Shown: positions 43,579 through 53,619, numbered from the stretch's first letter. The stretch: DNA of 64,000 nt from VBDM01 sp035702665 (GCA_035702665.1 DASSQD010000107.1:7175-71174); one strand, 5' to 3'. Notes: a model not told the origin generated them from the letters alone. A program made the numbers and translations.

Positions 43579-43649
43579 GCGGTTTTCTCCCTACGAGCAC
43601 TATACGGAGAAAGTACCGACCCGACGACAAGCGTGAAAATAGGTTTGTG

Positions 43650-43675
43650 AAAAAGTGCGAAGCGGGCGGACCCGC
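43650..43675 (-). terminator. Weak terminator-like hairpin after ntrC
   Basis: Directly after the ntrC stop the minus strand has GCGGG-TCCG-CCCGC, then TTCGCACTTTTTC. The stem is short (5 bp) and the T tract is distant, so it may only partly terminate before aceB. Confidence 0.4.
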
Positions 43676-45082
43676 CTATTCCACCTCAGGCGGACTCGCG
43701 TCGATGCCCAGTTCCCCGATCTTGCGGGTAATGGTATTGCGGCCTATCCCGAGCAGACCCGCGGCTTCGATCCGCCGGCCACCCGTGTGGGCGAGCGCTT
43801 TCGCGATCAGCGTCTTCTCGAAGCTCTTGGACAGATTCTCCATGATGTCCTTCTCGCCGCTCGCCAGCCTGCGGTCCGCCTCCCGCGCAAGCGCGGCGAC
43901 CCAATCCCCGGAAGTCGCTTCGGCGTCCTCCTGCAGCTCGGGCGGGAAGTCGTCGATCTCGATGAGCTGAGTAGGTGACATCACGGTTAGCCAGTGGCAG
44001 ATGTTCTCCAGCTGCCGCACGTTGCCCGCCAGATTCCGAGCAGAGAGGTAAGCCATCGCCGAATCCGAGAGGCGCTTCGCTTCGACGCCGAGCTCGCGCG
44101 CCGATTTCGTCAGGAAATGCCGCGCCAGCAGAGGAATGTCCTCGCGCCGCTCGCGCAGCGAGGGCAGCCGCAGCCGGATGACGTTCAGGCGATGGAAGAG
44201 ATCCTCGCGGAACAGGCCTTCGCGGACCCGGGCCTCGAGATCCTGGTTCGTCGCCGCGATGACGCGAACATTCGTGCGGATCGATTGATGCCCGCCGACC
44301 CTGTAGAAGGTCCCGTCCGACAGGACGCGAAGGAGGCGCGTCTGGAGCTCCGCCGGCATGTCGCCGATCTCGTCCAGGAACAGCGTCCCCCCTTCGGCTT
44401 GTTCGAATCGGCCCCGGCGCAGGGATTGCGCACCCGTGAATGCACCGCGCTCGTGCCCGAAAAGCTCCGATTCGAGCAGATCCTTGGGCATCGCCGCCGT
44501 ATTGATAGCGACAAACGGCTTGTCGGCTCGCGGGCTGTGTCGGTGCAGAGCGCGCGCCACCAGCTCCTTGCCGGTTCCGGACTCACCGGTGATCAGGACC
44601 GTGGCGCTCGACTGTGATAGGCGACCGACCGCTCGGAAGACTTCCTGCATGGACTGCGCCTTCCCGAGGATGTCCGGCGAGGCGGCAGACAGCTCTTCGA
44701 CCCCGGCCTCGTGCGTGCTCTCGCCCAGCGCGCGCCGGATCAGATCCACCGCCTGATCGACGTCGAACGGCTTCGGCAGGTATTCGAATGCCCCGCCCTG
44801 AAAAGCGGCAACCGCCGATTCCAGGTCCGAATACGCCGTCATGATGATGACCGGCAGATCGGGAAAGCGCCGCTTGACATCCTGAAGCAAGTCGAGCCCG
44901 GAGCTGCCCGGCATGCGGATGTCCGACACGAGGACCTGCGGCGCGCCACTCGCCTCCAAAGCCTCCATGGCCTCGGTCGCCTGCGCGAAGGTCTTGAAGG
45001 GAATGCCTTCGCGGGCGAGCGCTTTCTCGAACACCCAGCGGATGGAGCGATCGTCGTCGATGACCCAAACAGGTCTCATCAT
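43676..45082 (-). CDS. ntrC: Nitrogen regulation response regulator NtrC
   Basis: Sigma-54-dependent enhancer-binding activator of nitrogen-limitation genes. The 468-residue protein has a receiver domain (acidic pocket DDDRSIRW; phospho-Asp in VLVSDIRMPGSSG near 53), an AAA+ domain with GESGTGKELVARAL near 165, and the sigma-54-contacting GAFTGA in GHERGAFTGAQ near 215. A Fis-type helix-turn-helix is at the C-terminus (RRIEAAGLLGIGRNTITRKI). It follows ntrB by 6 bp. The two NtrC-like sites upstream of glnA in this window are its expected targets. Confidence 0.96.
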   Translation of the reverse strand: MMRPVWVIDDDRSIRWVFEKALAREGIPFKTFAQATEAMEALEASGAPQVLVSDIRMPGSSGLDLLQDVKRRFPDLPVIIMTAYSDLESAVAAFQGGAFEYLPKPFDVDQAVDLIRRALGESTHEAGVEELSAASPDILGKAQSMQEVFRAVGRLSQSSATVLITGESGTGKELVARALHRHSPRADKPFVAINTAAMPKDLLESELFGHERGAFTGAQSLRRGRFEQAEGGTLFLDEIGDMPAELQTRLLRVLSDGTFYRVGGHQSIRTNVRVIAATNQDLEARVREGLFREDLFHRLNVIRLRLPSLRERREDIPLLARHFLTKSARELGVEAKRLSDSAMAYLSARNLAGNVRQLENICHWLTVMSPTQLIEIDDFPPELQEDAEATSGDWVAALAREADRRLASGEKDIMENLSKSFEKTLIAKALAHTGGRRIEAAGLLGIGRNTITRKIGELGIDASPPEVE

Positions 45083-45088
45083 GCTCTT

Positions 45089-46162
45089 TCAGCTCAGCGG
45101 CAACACGATTCGGAAGCTGGTCTTTCCCGGCTGGCTATCGCACTCCACTACACCCTGGTGCTGCTGCACGAAGGTTTGCGCGAGCGTCAGGCCAAGCCCG
45201 GTTCCGCCCTCACGGCCCGAGACCAGCGGATAGAAGATCTGATCCCGGATTTCCGGCGGTATTCCCGGCCCGTCATCTGTCACTTGCAATTCTAATGCCA
45301 GCTTGTGGAAGCGCCGGGCCAAAGTGACTCTTCGCGCGACCCGGGTCCGCAGCACGATCTTGCCCGCCTCCTCGGCGCCCGATGCCGAAGAGGCGCGCGC
45401 GCCCAGAACCGCCTGTGCCGCATTGCGGACGATGTTCAGAACGGCCTGAATCAGCTGTTCCGGATCTCCGCGAAACTCAGGCAGCCCGACGTCGTAGTCG
45501 CGCTCGACGCGCACTCCCTGGGGGAATTCGGCGAGTATCAGGGTACGTACCCGCTCGCACACCTCGTGGATGTTCATCGGCACGTGATTCGGCGGGCGGT
45601 GCGGAGTGAGCAAGCGATCCATGAGCGCCTGCAACCGGTCGGCTTCCTTGATGATGACCCGGGTGTACTCCCGCAGGCTCGGCCGGTCCAGCTCGCGCTC
45701 GAGGAGCTGAGCCGATCCGCGAAGTCCCCCCAAGGGGTTCCTGATTTCGTGCGCGAGGTTGCGGATCAGCTCCCGGTTCGCCCGATGCTGGGTCATGCGC
45801 TGCTCCTCGCGCTCGAGGCGGAGTCTCTGGTCGATCGGGCGGAGCTCGAGCAACAACGCCGCTTGCCCGACTTCCACCGGAGTCACGATGCAGTCGAGGT
45901 GCAAGGGCTCCTGACCGGATGGGACAAGGATCAGATCCTGATCGGCGAACCCGCGTTCCTCGCGGATCGCTTGGTGCAGCAGGCCGGCCAGGGTGCCCGA
46001 TTCGACGAAGAGCGCTGGGAAAAGCTGATCGAGCACCGTCTTGCGGCTGGTGGCGAAGAGCGTTTCGGCCGCTGGGTTGAGATACTTGACCCGCAACGCG
46101 CGGTCGAGCAGGACCACGGCGGTTGCAAGCCACTCCAGCCCAGGCAGGGTCGCAGGATCCAT
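45089..46162 (-). CDS. ntrB: Nitrogen regulation sensor kinase/phosphatase NtrB
   Basis: Cytosolic histidine kinase that phosphorylates or dephosphorylates NtrC under PII control. The 357-residue protein has a PAS domain (LDRALRVKYLNPAAETLF, ~18-35), the H box NLAHEIRNPLGGLRGSAQL near 134 with the phospho-accepting His, and HATPase N and G boxes (IVRNAAQAVLG near 242, DDGPGIPPEI near 300, GGTGLGLTLAQTFV near 320). No membrane segments are seen, as in known NtrB. It lies upstream of ntrC. Confidence 0.96.
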   Translation of the reverse strand: MDPATLPGLEWLATAVVLLDRALRVKYLNPAAETLFATSRKTVLDQLFPALFVESGTLAGLLHQAIREERGFADQDLILVPSGQEPLHLDCIVTPVEVGQAALLLELRPIDQRLRLEREEQRMTQHRANRELIRNLAHEIRNPLGGLRGSAQLLERELDRPSLREYTRVIIKEADRLQALMDRLLTPHRPPNHVPMNIHEVCERVRTLILAEFPQGVRVERDYDVGLPEFRGDPEQLIQAVLNIVRNAAQAVLGARASSASGAEEAGKIVLRTRVARRVTLARRFHKLALELQVTDDGPGIPPEIRDQIFYPLVSGREGGTGLGLTLAQTFVQQHQGVVECDSQPGKTSFRIVLPLS

Positions 46163-46240
46163 GCGCTTACACCAGTCGAAGAGGATGCGGGCGCGCCCGA
46201 ACGCTGCCGAGGACTGCGCGACCGCCGGACGCCGTCAGAA

Positions 46241-46684
46241 CTACTTGAGTCGGCCGAGCTCGTCCCGCAGCTGCTCGATGTTCTTGGTGTGCTGCTCGAT
46301 CGCGTCTTGGTAAGGCTTCAAGCGTTCCTGAACCCGTGCGTAATTGCGCTCGTTCCCCGTGCGCAAGCTCTCCTGCTCCGCGAGCTTTTGTCGGGCATCG
46401 GTCAGGAGCTGCTGCTCGTTCTGGAGCTCGGACTCGAGAATCTTGCGACGGTCCTGGTTGCGATCCACGGCCCCCGCGGACTTGGGACGCGGGACCTGCG
46501 CCGGCATGACCTGCACCTCCTTCACGACCAGGGTGCATTTCTTGCCCACCGTGTCTCGCTTGACGTTGGTGTACGTCGGCCGGCCGCTCGCGTCGGGACA
46601 TTTGTAGACCTCGGCCGACGCATGGCCGCAATGCGCCAATAGCGCGAGGGAAATGCAACGCAGGAACGCTTTGCTTCGTGCCAT
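46241..46684 (-). CDS. Exported DUF4124 protein with coiled coil
   Basis: A 147-residue protein with a signal peptide (FLRCISLALLAHCGHASA), then a short DUF4124 motif (EVYKCPDASGRPTYTNVKRD), and a long charged region from about 75 to the end (SELQNEQQLLTDARQKLAEQ) predicted by eye to be coiled coil. The role of DUF4124 is unknown. It sits between glnA and ntrB on the same strand in several Betaproteobacteria, which I recall but cannot confirm here. Two Cys (in YKCP and KKCTL) could form a disulfide. Confidence 0.8.
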   Translation of the reverse strand: MARSKAFLRCISLALLAHCGHASAEVYKCPDASGRPTYTNVKRDTVGKKCTLVVKEVQVMPAQVPRPKSAGAVDRNQDRRKILESELQNEQQLLTDARQKLAEQESLRTGNERNYARVQERLKPYQDAIEQHTKNIEQLRDELGRLK

Positions 46685-46744
46685 CGCTCACCCTAACCCG
46701 CGAGGGAGTTTCGAGTGTAGGCCAAAACAGCACTGATTTCAAAT

Positions 46745-46781
46745 GAGAAAAGGACGGAACACCCGATCGGGCGTTCCGTCC
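46745..46781 (-). terminator. Rho-independent terminator of glnA
   Basis: Minus strand GGACGGAACGCCC-GATC-GGGTGTTCCGTCC followed by TTTTCTC, a 13-bp stem with one G-U pair. It is a strong terminator about 50 bp after the glnA stop, separating glnA from the DUF4124 and ntrBC genes. Confidence 0.92.
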
Positions 46782-46833
46782 CTCGGCGTTGTATCGATTC
46801 GAATCGGCCCGACGCAACCGGGCCCTTGGGTCC

Positions 46834-48249
46834 TCAGGAGCTGTAGTACATATCGAACTCGACGGGATGGGTGGTCATGCGGAAGCGAGTGACCTCTTCC
46901 ATCTTCAGTGCACAATAGGCGTCGAGCATATCGTCCGAGAACACACCGCCCTTGGTCAGGAACTCGCGGTCCTTGTTCAGGTGGTCGATCGCCATGTCGA
47001 GCGAAGAGCACACGTTTTGCACCTTCTTCGCCTGTGCAGGTGGCAGATCGTAGAGATTCTTGTCGATGGGATCGCCTGGGTGGATCTTGTTCTGCACGCC
47101 GTCCAGCCCTGCCATCAGCATGGCTGCAAAAGCCAGATAGGAATTTGCCGTCGGATCCGGGAAGCGCACCTCGACCCGGCGCGCCTTGGGATTGGTGACG
47201 AGCGGGATGCGGCACGCGGCTGAACGATTGCGCGATGAGTAGGCGAGGTTGATCGGCGCTTCGAACCCAGGAACGAGCCTCTTGTAAGAATTGGTACCGG
47301 GATTCGTGATAGCGTTCAGCGCCTTGGCGTGCCTAATGATGCCGCCGATGTAGTACAGCGCGAAGTCCGAAAGACCCGCGTAGCCGTTGCCGGTGAAGAG
47401 GTTCTGCCCGCCCTTCCACACCGACTGGTGCACGTGCATGCCCGAACCGTTGTCCCCCACGATCGGCTTGGGCATGAAGGTCGCGGTCTTCCCGTACGAA
47501 TGCGAGACATTCCAGACCGTGTACTTCAGTATTTGCATCCAGTCAGCGCGCTTCACCAGGCTGTTGAACTTGGTGCCGATCTCGTTCTGGCCCGCGGCGG
47601 CCACTTCGTGATGATGGACTTCGCACTCAACGCCCTGCTGCTCCAGAGCGAGTACGATCGCGTTGCGGATGTCCTGCAGCGTGTCGGCGGGCGGCACGGG
47701 GAAATATCCGCCTTTGACGGGGGCGCGGTGACCCATGTTGCCGCCTTCGTATTCCTCGCCCGAGGACCACGGTGCTTCTTCCGACCTGATCTTGACGAAG
47801 CAGCCGGACATGTCCACGTTCCAGGTCACCGAATCGAAGATGAAGAATTCGGGCTCGGGGCCGAAGTACGCAACCTCCCCGAGGCCCGAAGACTTCAGAT
47901 AGGCCTCCGCGCGCTTGGCGATCGTGCGCGGGTCACGGTCGTAGCCCTTGCCGTCGGAAGGTTCGACCGCATCGCAGGTGAGGTTGAGCACGGGCTCGTC
48001 GGTAAACGGGTCCATGCGGGCCGAGTCCGGGTCCGGCATCAGCAACATGTCCGATGCCTCGATGCCTTTCCACCCAGCGATGGAAGACCCGTCGAAGAAA
48101 TGCCCGGCTTCGAACTTGTCCATGCCGAACGCCTTCACCGGCACGGAAACGTGCTGCTCCTTGCCCCGGGTATCGGTGAAGCGCAGGTCGACGAACTTGA
48201 CCTCCTTCTCTTTGATCATCTTCATGACGTCAGCAGCAGTCATTGCCAT
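46834..48249 (-). CDS. glnA: Glutamine synthetase, type I
   Basis: ATP-dependent assimilation of ammonia into glutamine, forming a dodecamer. The 471-residue enzyme shows VDLRFTDTRGKEQHV near 20, FDGSSIAGWKGIEASDM near 53, EPEFFIFD near 130, HVHQSVWKGGQNLF (written here from GSGMHVHQSVW) near 270, and the adenylylation Tyr in KNLYDLPPAQ near 400, so GlnE-type control is likely. The promoter region carries a sigma-54 element and two NtrC-like sites, fitting the ntrBC genes downstream. Confidence 0.97.
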   Translation of the reverse strand: MAMTAADVMKMIKEKEVKFVDLRFTDTRGKEQHVSVPVKAFGMDKFEAGHFFDGSSIAGWKGIEASDMLLMPDPDSARMDPFTDEPVLNLTCDAVEPSDGKGYDRDPRTIAKRAEAYLKSSGLGEVAYFGPEPEFFIFDSVTWNVDMSGCFVKIRSEEAPWSSGEEYEGGNMGHRAPVKGGYFPVPPADTLQDIRNAIVLALEQQGVECEVHHHEVAAAGQNEIGTKFNSLVKRADWMQILKYTVWNVSHSYGKTATFMPKPIVGDNGSGMHVHQSVWKGGQNLFTGNGYAGLSDFALYYIGGIIRHAKALNAITNPGTNSYKRLVPGFEAPINLAYSSRNRSAACRIPLVTNPKARRVEVRFPDPTANSYLAFAAMLMAGLDGVQNKIHPGDPIDKNLYDLPPAQAKKVQNVCSSLDMAIDHLNKDREFLTKGGVFSDDMLDAYCALKMEEVTRFRMTTHPVEFDMYYSS

Positions 48250-48319
48250 CTCGGGATCTCCTCAGTTTTGCGGATTGTTGGTTGGTGAGAAAGGGATGCG
48301 TCGGATCGGGACAGACCTT

Positions 48320-48335
48320 TGCAGATTCCGTGCCA
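48320..48335 (-). promoter_or_regulatory. Sigma-54 promoter of glnA
   Basis: Minus strand TGGCACGGAATCTGCA matches the TGGCACG-N4-TTGCW consensus at -24/-12 except for one base (C for T at the start of the -12 block); the GG-to-GC spacing is exact. Transcription would start near 48309, giving a ~60-nt leader before the ATG. Confidence 0.85.
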
Positions 48336-48385
48336 TCCGGCGCCGAAAAAGTATAGGGGAGAGTTCGCGGCGATCCTGGGAGCTG

Positions 48386-48402
48386 CGCACCAAACGGGCG
48401 CA
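48386..48402 (-). promoter_or_regulatory. NtrC-like binding site 1 upstream of glnA
   Basis: Minus strand TGCGCCCGTTTGGTGCG resembles the dyad TGCACCA-N3-TGGTGCA, with three mismatches. Its centre lies about 85 bp upstream of the predicted sigma-54 start. Confidence 0.65.
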
Positions 48403-48416
48403 AAGTCGCCATTATG

Positions 48417-48433
48417 CGCACCGCCCCGGTGCG
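48417..48433 (-). promoter_or_regulatory. NtrC-like binding site 2 upstream of glnA
   Basis: CGCACCGCCCCGGTGCG is a perfect dyad keeping the GCACC/GGTGC half-sites of the NtrC consensus. It is centred 31 bp from site 1, about three helical turns, similar to the tandem enhancer spacing known at E. coli glnA. Confidence 0.65.
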
Positions 48434-48498
48434 AATCAACTCCCGAGACCGCGGCTCCGAGCTAAACTACGGACCTTCTCTTGCGGCCTCCGCGAAAC

Positions 48499-48960
48499 AT
48501 GTCTAGCGACTCCTCCGACGACATCCTGGCCCGAGCCAAGCAGCGCGGCAAAGCCATGCGCTTGCCGTACGCCGGTGCGCTGCTGCCCGCCGAAGCGCAG
48601 GCGCTCCTGCAGCAGGTGCCTCGTGCGAAGCTCGTCGACGTGCGCACCCAGGCCGAATGGGAGTACGTCGGCCACGTCCCCGACTCCGTCCTCATCGAGT
48701 GGAACACCTTTCCCACCGGACAGCGCAACCCCGGGTTCCTTTCCGAGCTGCAATCGCAGGTCGAAAAGAGCGACGCACCGCTGATGTTCCTGTGCCGCTC
48801 CGGCGCGAGGTCGCACCACGCGGCCCAGGCCGCCACGCAAGCCGGCTATTTGAACTCCTACAACATCCTCGAGGGATTCGAGGGCGACAAGGACGAGAAT
48901 GGTCATCGCAATACGGTAGGAGGCTGGCGATTCGCCGGACTACCCTGGATTCAAGGGTGA
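48499..48960 (+). CDS. Rhodanese-like domain protein
   Basis: A 153-residue single-domain rhodanese. The domain includes AKLVDVRTQAEWEYVGHVPDSV at about 44-65 and the active-site loop MFLCRSGARSHHAA near 97, with the catalytic Cys followed by RSGARS as in GlpE-like sulfurtransferases. The ATG at 48499 is chosen over a TTG six codons earlier. There is no signal peptide. It is divergent from glnA and shares the NtrC-site region upstream, so nitrogen control is possible but unsupported. Physiological sulfur acceptor unknown. Confidence 0.9.
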   Translation: MSSDSSDDILARAKQRGKAMRLPYAGALLPAEAQALLQQVPRAKLVDVRTQAEWEYVGHVPDSVLIEWNTFPTGQRNPGFLSELQSQVEKSDAPLMFLCRSGARSHHAAQAATQAGYLNSYNILEGFEGDKDENGHRNTVGGWRFAGLPWIQG

Positions 48961-49002
48961 GGGACGGCACACACAAGTCCATCAATAACAGAGGAGATAG
49001 CC

Positions 49003-50250
49003 ATGGAGAAGCGGTTCCGTTCGCGTATCGCCGAGGGTGCGGCATGGATGTTTGCGGCGGCGTTGGCACTTACGGTGCCTGCATCGCGTGCCGCAGATTT
49101 CAAGATTCTGCAGCCGCTCCAGGACAAACCGGGGAAGCTGAAGAACGGCGCGTACTACGTGCCAACCACACCTCAAACGGTGACGTGGGGCAGCCTGCCG
49201 AACGCGAACGCCAAACCCGTGCTCTCGGTGCCTTCCGGAAGCATGGTGATCATCGACACCGTTTCGCATGAGGGGGTTCTGGAAGATCAGGGCAAGGATC
49301 CGGTCAAGTTCTTCGGGCAGTTCGGCGTCAAGCCTGAGCAAGTGCTCAAGGACGCCCAGGCGATCGCCGCGTCCAGTGTCGAGCACGATTTCGTCAAGGA
49401 CGGCCCGCACGTCGTCACAGGCCCGGTCGAAGTCGAGAGCGCGAAAGCGGGCGATGTGCTCAAGGTCGAAATGCTAATGCTGCAGCCCAGGGTCCCATAC
49501 GGTGTCATCTCAAATCGACACGGCAAAGGCGCACTGCCCGGTGAATTCCCCGAGAACAAGGGAGCAGAGCCCGGCGCGGATGCGGCGCATCCCGAGCTCT
49601 ATCACAACGTCTTCTCGTTCGTTCCGATCACGCAGATCGCCGGGAAATGGCACGGAGTCGTCAAGGACAAGAACGGCGTCACAGCACGTATCCCTTTGCA
49701 GCCGTTCAACGGCACGATGGGCGTCGCGGTCAACACCACGGAGAAAGCAAACTCGATTCCCCCGGGAGCCTACGCCGGGAATCTCGACCTCAACGAGCTA
49801 ACGAGCGGTGTCGGGGCAATCCTCTACATCCCTGTTCAGGTCGATGGCGCTCTCTTCTACGCCTCCGATCCGCATTTCGTGCAGGGTGACGGCGAGGTCG
49901 CGCTGACCGCGCTGGAAGGCTCGTTGCGGTCGACATACCGTCTTACCGTGCTCAAGGCCGGTGATCCCCGGCTCCCGATGAAGGCGCCTATGAAGAACCC
50001 GTTCGCGGAGACGGCCAAGTACTGGATTCCGATCGGTCTCAATTCCGATCTCAATGAAGCGATGAAGGACGCGACCCGACAAACCGTGCAGTTCCTTAAC
50101 GAGAAACTCGGCATGGACCGGGCAACCGCGCTTGCCTATGCCAGCGCCGGGGTCGATTTCGAGGTGACGCAGGTCGTCGATCGGGTCAAGGGAGTCAACG
50201 CGATGATCCGCAAAGCGGACTTCGCAGCCAGCCGCGCAACGAAGAAGTAG
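49003..50250 (+). CDS. Exported acetamidase/formamidase-family protein
   Basis: A 415-residue protein of the FmdA/AmdA acetamidase-formamidase family. It begins with a signal peptide (AAWMFAAALALTVPASRAAD, cleavage near residue 30), unlike the cytosolic characterised members. Family segments are GSMVIIDTVSHEGV near 80, GPVEVESAKAGDVLKVE near 145, PLQPFNGTMGVAV near 232, and GDGEVALTALEG near 297. It would hydrolyse short amides to ammonia and acid in the periplasm, which would suit the nearby nitrogen genes, but the substrate is not proven. AGAGGAG precedes the ATG. Confidence 0.87.
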   Translation: MEKRFRSRIAEGAAWMFAAALALTVPASRAADFKILQPLQDKPGKLKNGAYYVPTTPQTVTWGSLPNANAKPVLSVPSGSMVIIDTVSHEGVLEDQGKDPVKFFGQFGVKPEQVLKDAQAIAASSVEHDFVKDGPHVVTGPVEVESAKAGDVLKVEMLMLQPRVPYGVISNRHGKGALPGEFPENKGAEPGADAAHPELYHNVFSFVPITQIAGKWHGVVKDKNGVTARIPLQPFNGTMGVAVNTTEKANSIPPGAYAGNLDLNELTSGVGAILYIPVQVDGALFYASDPHFVQGDGEVALTALEGSLRSTYRLTVLKAGDPRLPMKAPMKNPFAETAKYWIPIGLNSDLNEAMKDATRQTVQFLNEKLGMDRATALAYASAGVDFEVTQVVDRVKGVNAMIRKADFAASRATKK

Positions 50251-51075
50251 CTAGCCCGACCAGTTCACCAGTTCGGCGTAGGCGGTGCCCAACACCGCCG
50301 CGCCGAACGCAATGCGATACCAAGCGAAGGGAGCGAAGTCGTGCGTAGCGATGTAGCGCAGGAGCCAGCGCACGCATAGGAATGCCGAAGCGAAAGCCGT
50401 GATCGACCCGACGGCGAACAGGCTGGCGTCGCCCGCGTCGAACAGCGCGCGATTCTTCCAGAAGTCATAGCCACCGGCCGCGATTAGGGTGGGCACGGCG
50501 AGAAAAAAAGAGAACTCCGTCGCCGCTTTGCGCGAGAGGCCGAAGAGCATGCCGCCAATGATGGTCGCGCCGGAGCGCGACGTGCCCGGGATCAACGCGA
50601 ACGCCTGCGCGACGCCGACCTTGAGCGCGTCGCGCCAGGTCATGTCGTCGGCCTGCTCTATGCGTACGCGCGGACGCAGCGAGCGCTCGACCCACAGGAT
50701 GACGAATCCACCCACGATGAACGCGAGCGCGACCGGAACGGCGTGAAACAGGTAGGCCTTGATCAGCTTGCCGAACGCCAAGCCCAGGACGGCCGCCGGG
50801 ATGAAGGCGACGACGAGGTTAGCTACGAAGCGCCGCGCGGCGGGCTCGCTCGCCAGACCGGCGGCAACGTGCCAGAACTTCCCGCGGTACTCCCAGACAA
50901 TTGCGAGCATCGCGCCTGTCTGGATGACGATTTCAAAAACCTTGGCCTTGTCATCGTTGAAGTGGAGCAGGTCGCCCGCGAGAATCAGATGGCCGGTGGA
51001 CGAAACCGGGAGGAACTCGGTCAGGCCCTCCACGACTCCGAGAACGAGCGCCTTCAAGAACAGAGCGAGATCCAC
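50251..51075 (-). CDS. uppP: Undecaprenyl-diphosphate phosphatase
   Basis: Membrane phosphatase recycling undecaprenyl diphosphate for peptidoglycan and LPS synthesis (BacA). The GTG at 51075 has GGAGG four bases upstream and gives VDLALFLKALVLGVVEGLTE, 274 aa, the normal length. The two signature loops are EFLPVSSTGHLIL near 21 and ALIPGTSRSGATIIGGML near 165, both facing the periplasm in known structures. A thiC terminator lies immediately upstream, so uppP probably depends on read-through or its own promoter. Confidence 0.96.
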   Translation of the reverse strand: MDLALFLKALVLGVVEGLTEFLPVSSTGHLILAGDLLHFNDDKAKVFEIVIQTGAMLAIVWEYRGKFWHVAAGLASEPAARRFVANLVVAFIPAAVLGLAFGKLIKAYLFHAVPVALAFIVGGFVILWVERSLRPRVRIEQADDMTWRDALKVGVAQAFALIPGTSRSGATIIGGMLFGLSRKAATEFSFFLAVPTLIAAGGYDFWKNRALFDAGDASLFAVGSITAFASAFLCVRWLLRYIATHDFAPFAWYRIAFGAAVLGTAYAELVNWSG

Positions 51076-51090
51076 GTCCCTCCGGCAGGG

Positions 51091-51116
51091 AAAAAAAGGG
51101 CGGCAAGCCGCCGCCC
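51091..51116 (-). terminator. Rho-independent terminator after thiC
   Basis: Minus strand GGGCGGC-GGCTT-GCCGCCC followed by seven T residues. It lies 19 bp after the thiC stop and 16 bp before the uppP GTG, so it closes the thiC unit. Confidence 0.9.
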
Positions 51117-51134
51117 GGAGTGTAGCGGAAAGGC

Positions 51135-53006
<1,872 letters not shown>

Positions 53007-53053
53007 GGCACTCCTCTCACACTTGCCGCACGGGAGCGCATGAACCGGTCGTT

Positions 53054-53149
53054 CAACGCTTCCCTGCGGCGGCATTATCCGCATCAGGTTCGAAGGGTCT
53101 GCTCTCACCCGACGAGCCGGAAACCCTACCCGTCAGGACCCCTACGTTG
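53054..53149 (-). promoter_or_regulatory. TPP riboswitch (THI element) upstream of thiC
   Basis: On the minus strand the conserved thi-box parts are present in order: GGGGTCC, a variable P3 arm, TGAGAGCAGACCC, TTCGAACCTGATGCGGATAA, TGCCGC and GCAGGGA. The ends pair as CAACG/CGTTG (P1) and GGGTC/GACCC (P2). The thiC ATG lies 48 nt downstream. A CTCC segment after the aptamer could pair with the GGAG of the ribosome binding site, suggesting translational control. TPP binding would switch thiC off. Confidence 0.95.
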
Positions 53150-53165
53150 TTCGGGAAAACTTACT

Positions 53166-53183
53166 CCAAGCCATACAGCTTGG
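53166..53183 (-). terminator. Small hairpin after the HATPase gene
   Basis: CCAAGC-TGTATG-GCTTGG on the minus strand, starting 8 bp after the HATPase stop, followed by AGTAAGTTTTC. It is a weak terminator candidate. TTGCCA and TAAGTT, 17 bp apart over the same bases, could alternatively be a thiC promoter. Confidence 0.35.
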
Positions 53184-53190
53184 CAAGCAG

Positions 53191-53619
53191 TCACTCTCGC
53201 GGGCGCACAGCGAACGTGAGACGAATGCAGTTGCGCTCGCCCGCGCGACGATATCCCGCGTCACGTGCCAAGGACCTGATCAGCTTCAGTCCGAGGCCTC
53301 CCACCGGTTGCTGGGCGATGAGCACCGCCGTGTCCGTTGGGCGAAACTCGCCGAACGGATTATGAGGCGGAGCGGCGTCCTCGTAGCGCAGTGTGAATCC
53401 CGCATCATCGGGCTCAAACGCAAGCCATACGGGGGATTCACTCTCCTCGCGATATCCGTGGGTTACGGTGTTCGTGAATAGTTCCTCGACGATCAGGAGG
53501 ATCTTCAGGCAATCTTCCCGGCCTATTCCGGCGGTGGCGCAGGCAGCCTCTACAAAACTCCGGATTTCGGCCATCGAATCCATCCTGGCCGGGAACCGGG
53601 CAAGCGGGACGTTAGCCAT
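53191..53619 (-). CDS. Anti-sigma-type HATPase regulatory kinase (RsbW-like)
   Basis: A 142-residue single-domain GHKL ATPase of the anti-sigma factor/serine kinase type. The N box is EELFTNTVTHGY (residues ~45-56, with E, N and H) and the G box GGLGLKLIRSLARD is near 112. The ATG at 53619 (MANVPLARFP) is chosen; longer frames have no family sequence. RsbW-like proteins bind and phosphorylate a STAS partner and often hold a sigma factor or other target. A STAS protein and a SpoIIE phosphatase are encoded nearby, so it is the probable kinase of that module. Confidence 0.88.
   Translation of the reverse strand: MANVPLARFPARMDSMAEIRSFVEAACATAGIGREDCLKILLIVEELFTNTVTHGYREESESPVWLAFEPDDAGFTLRYEDAAPPHNPFGEFRPTDTAVLIAQQPVGGLGLKLIRSLARDAGYRRAGERNCIRLTFAVRPRE

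Noticed and set aside
48320..48335. The glnA sigma-54 element as a promoter for the rhodanese gene
   Set aside because: The element is oriented towards glnA only and points away from the rhodanese gene.
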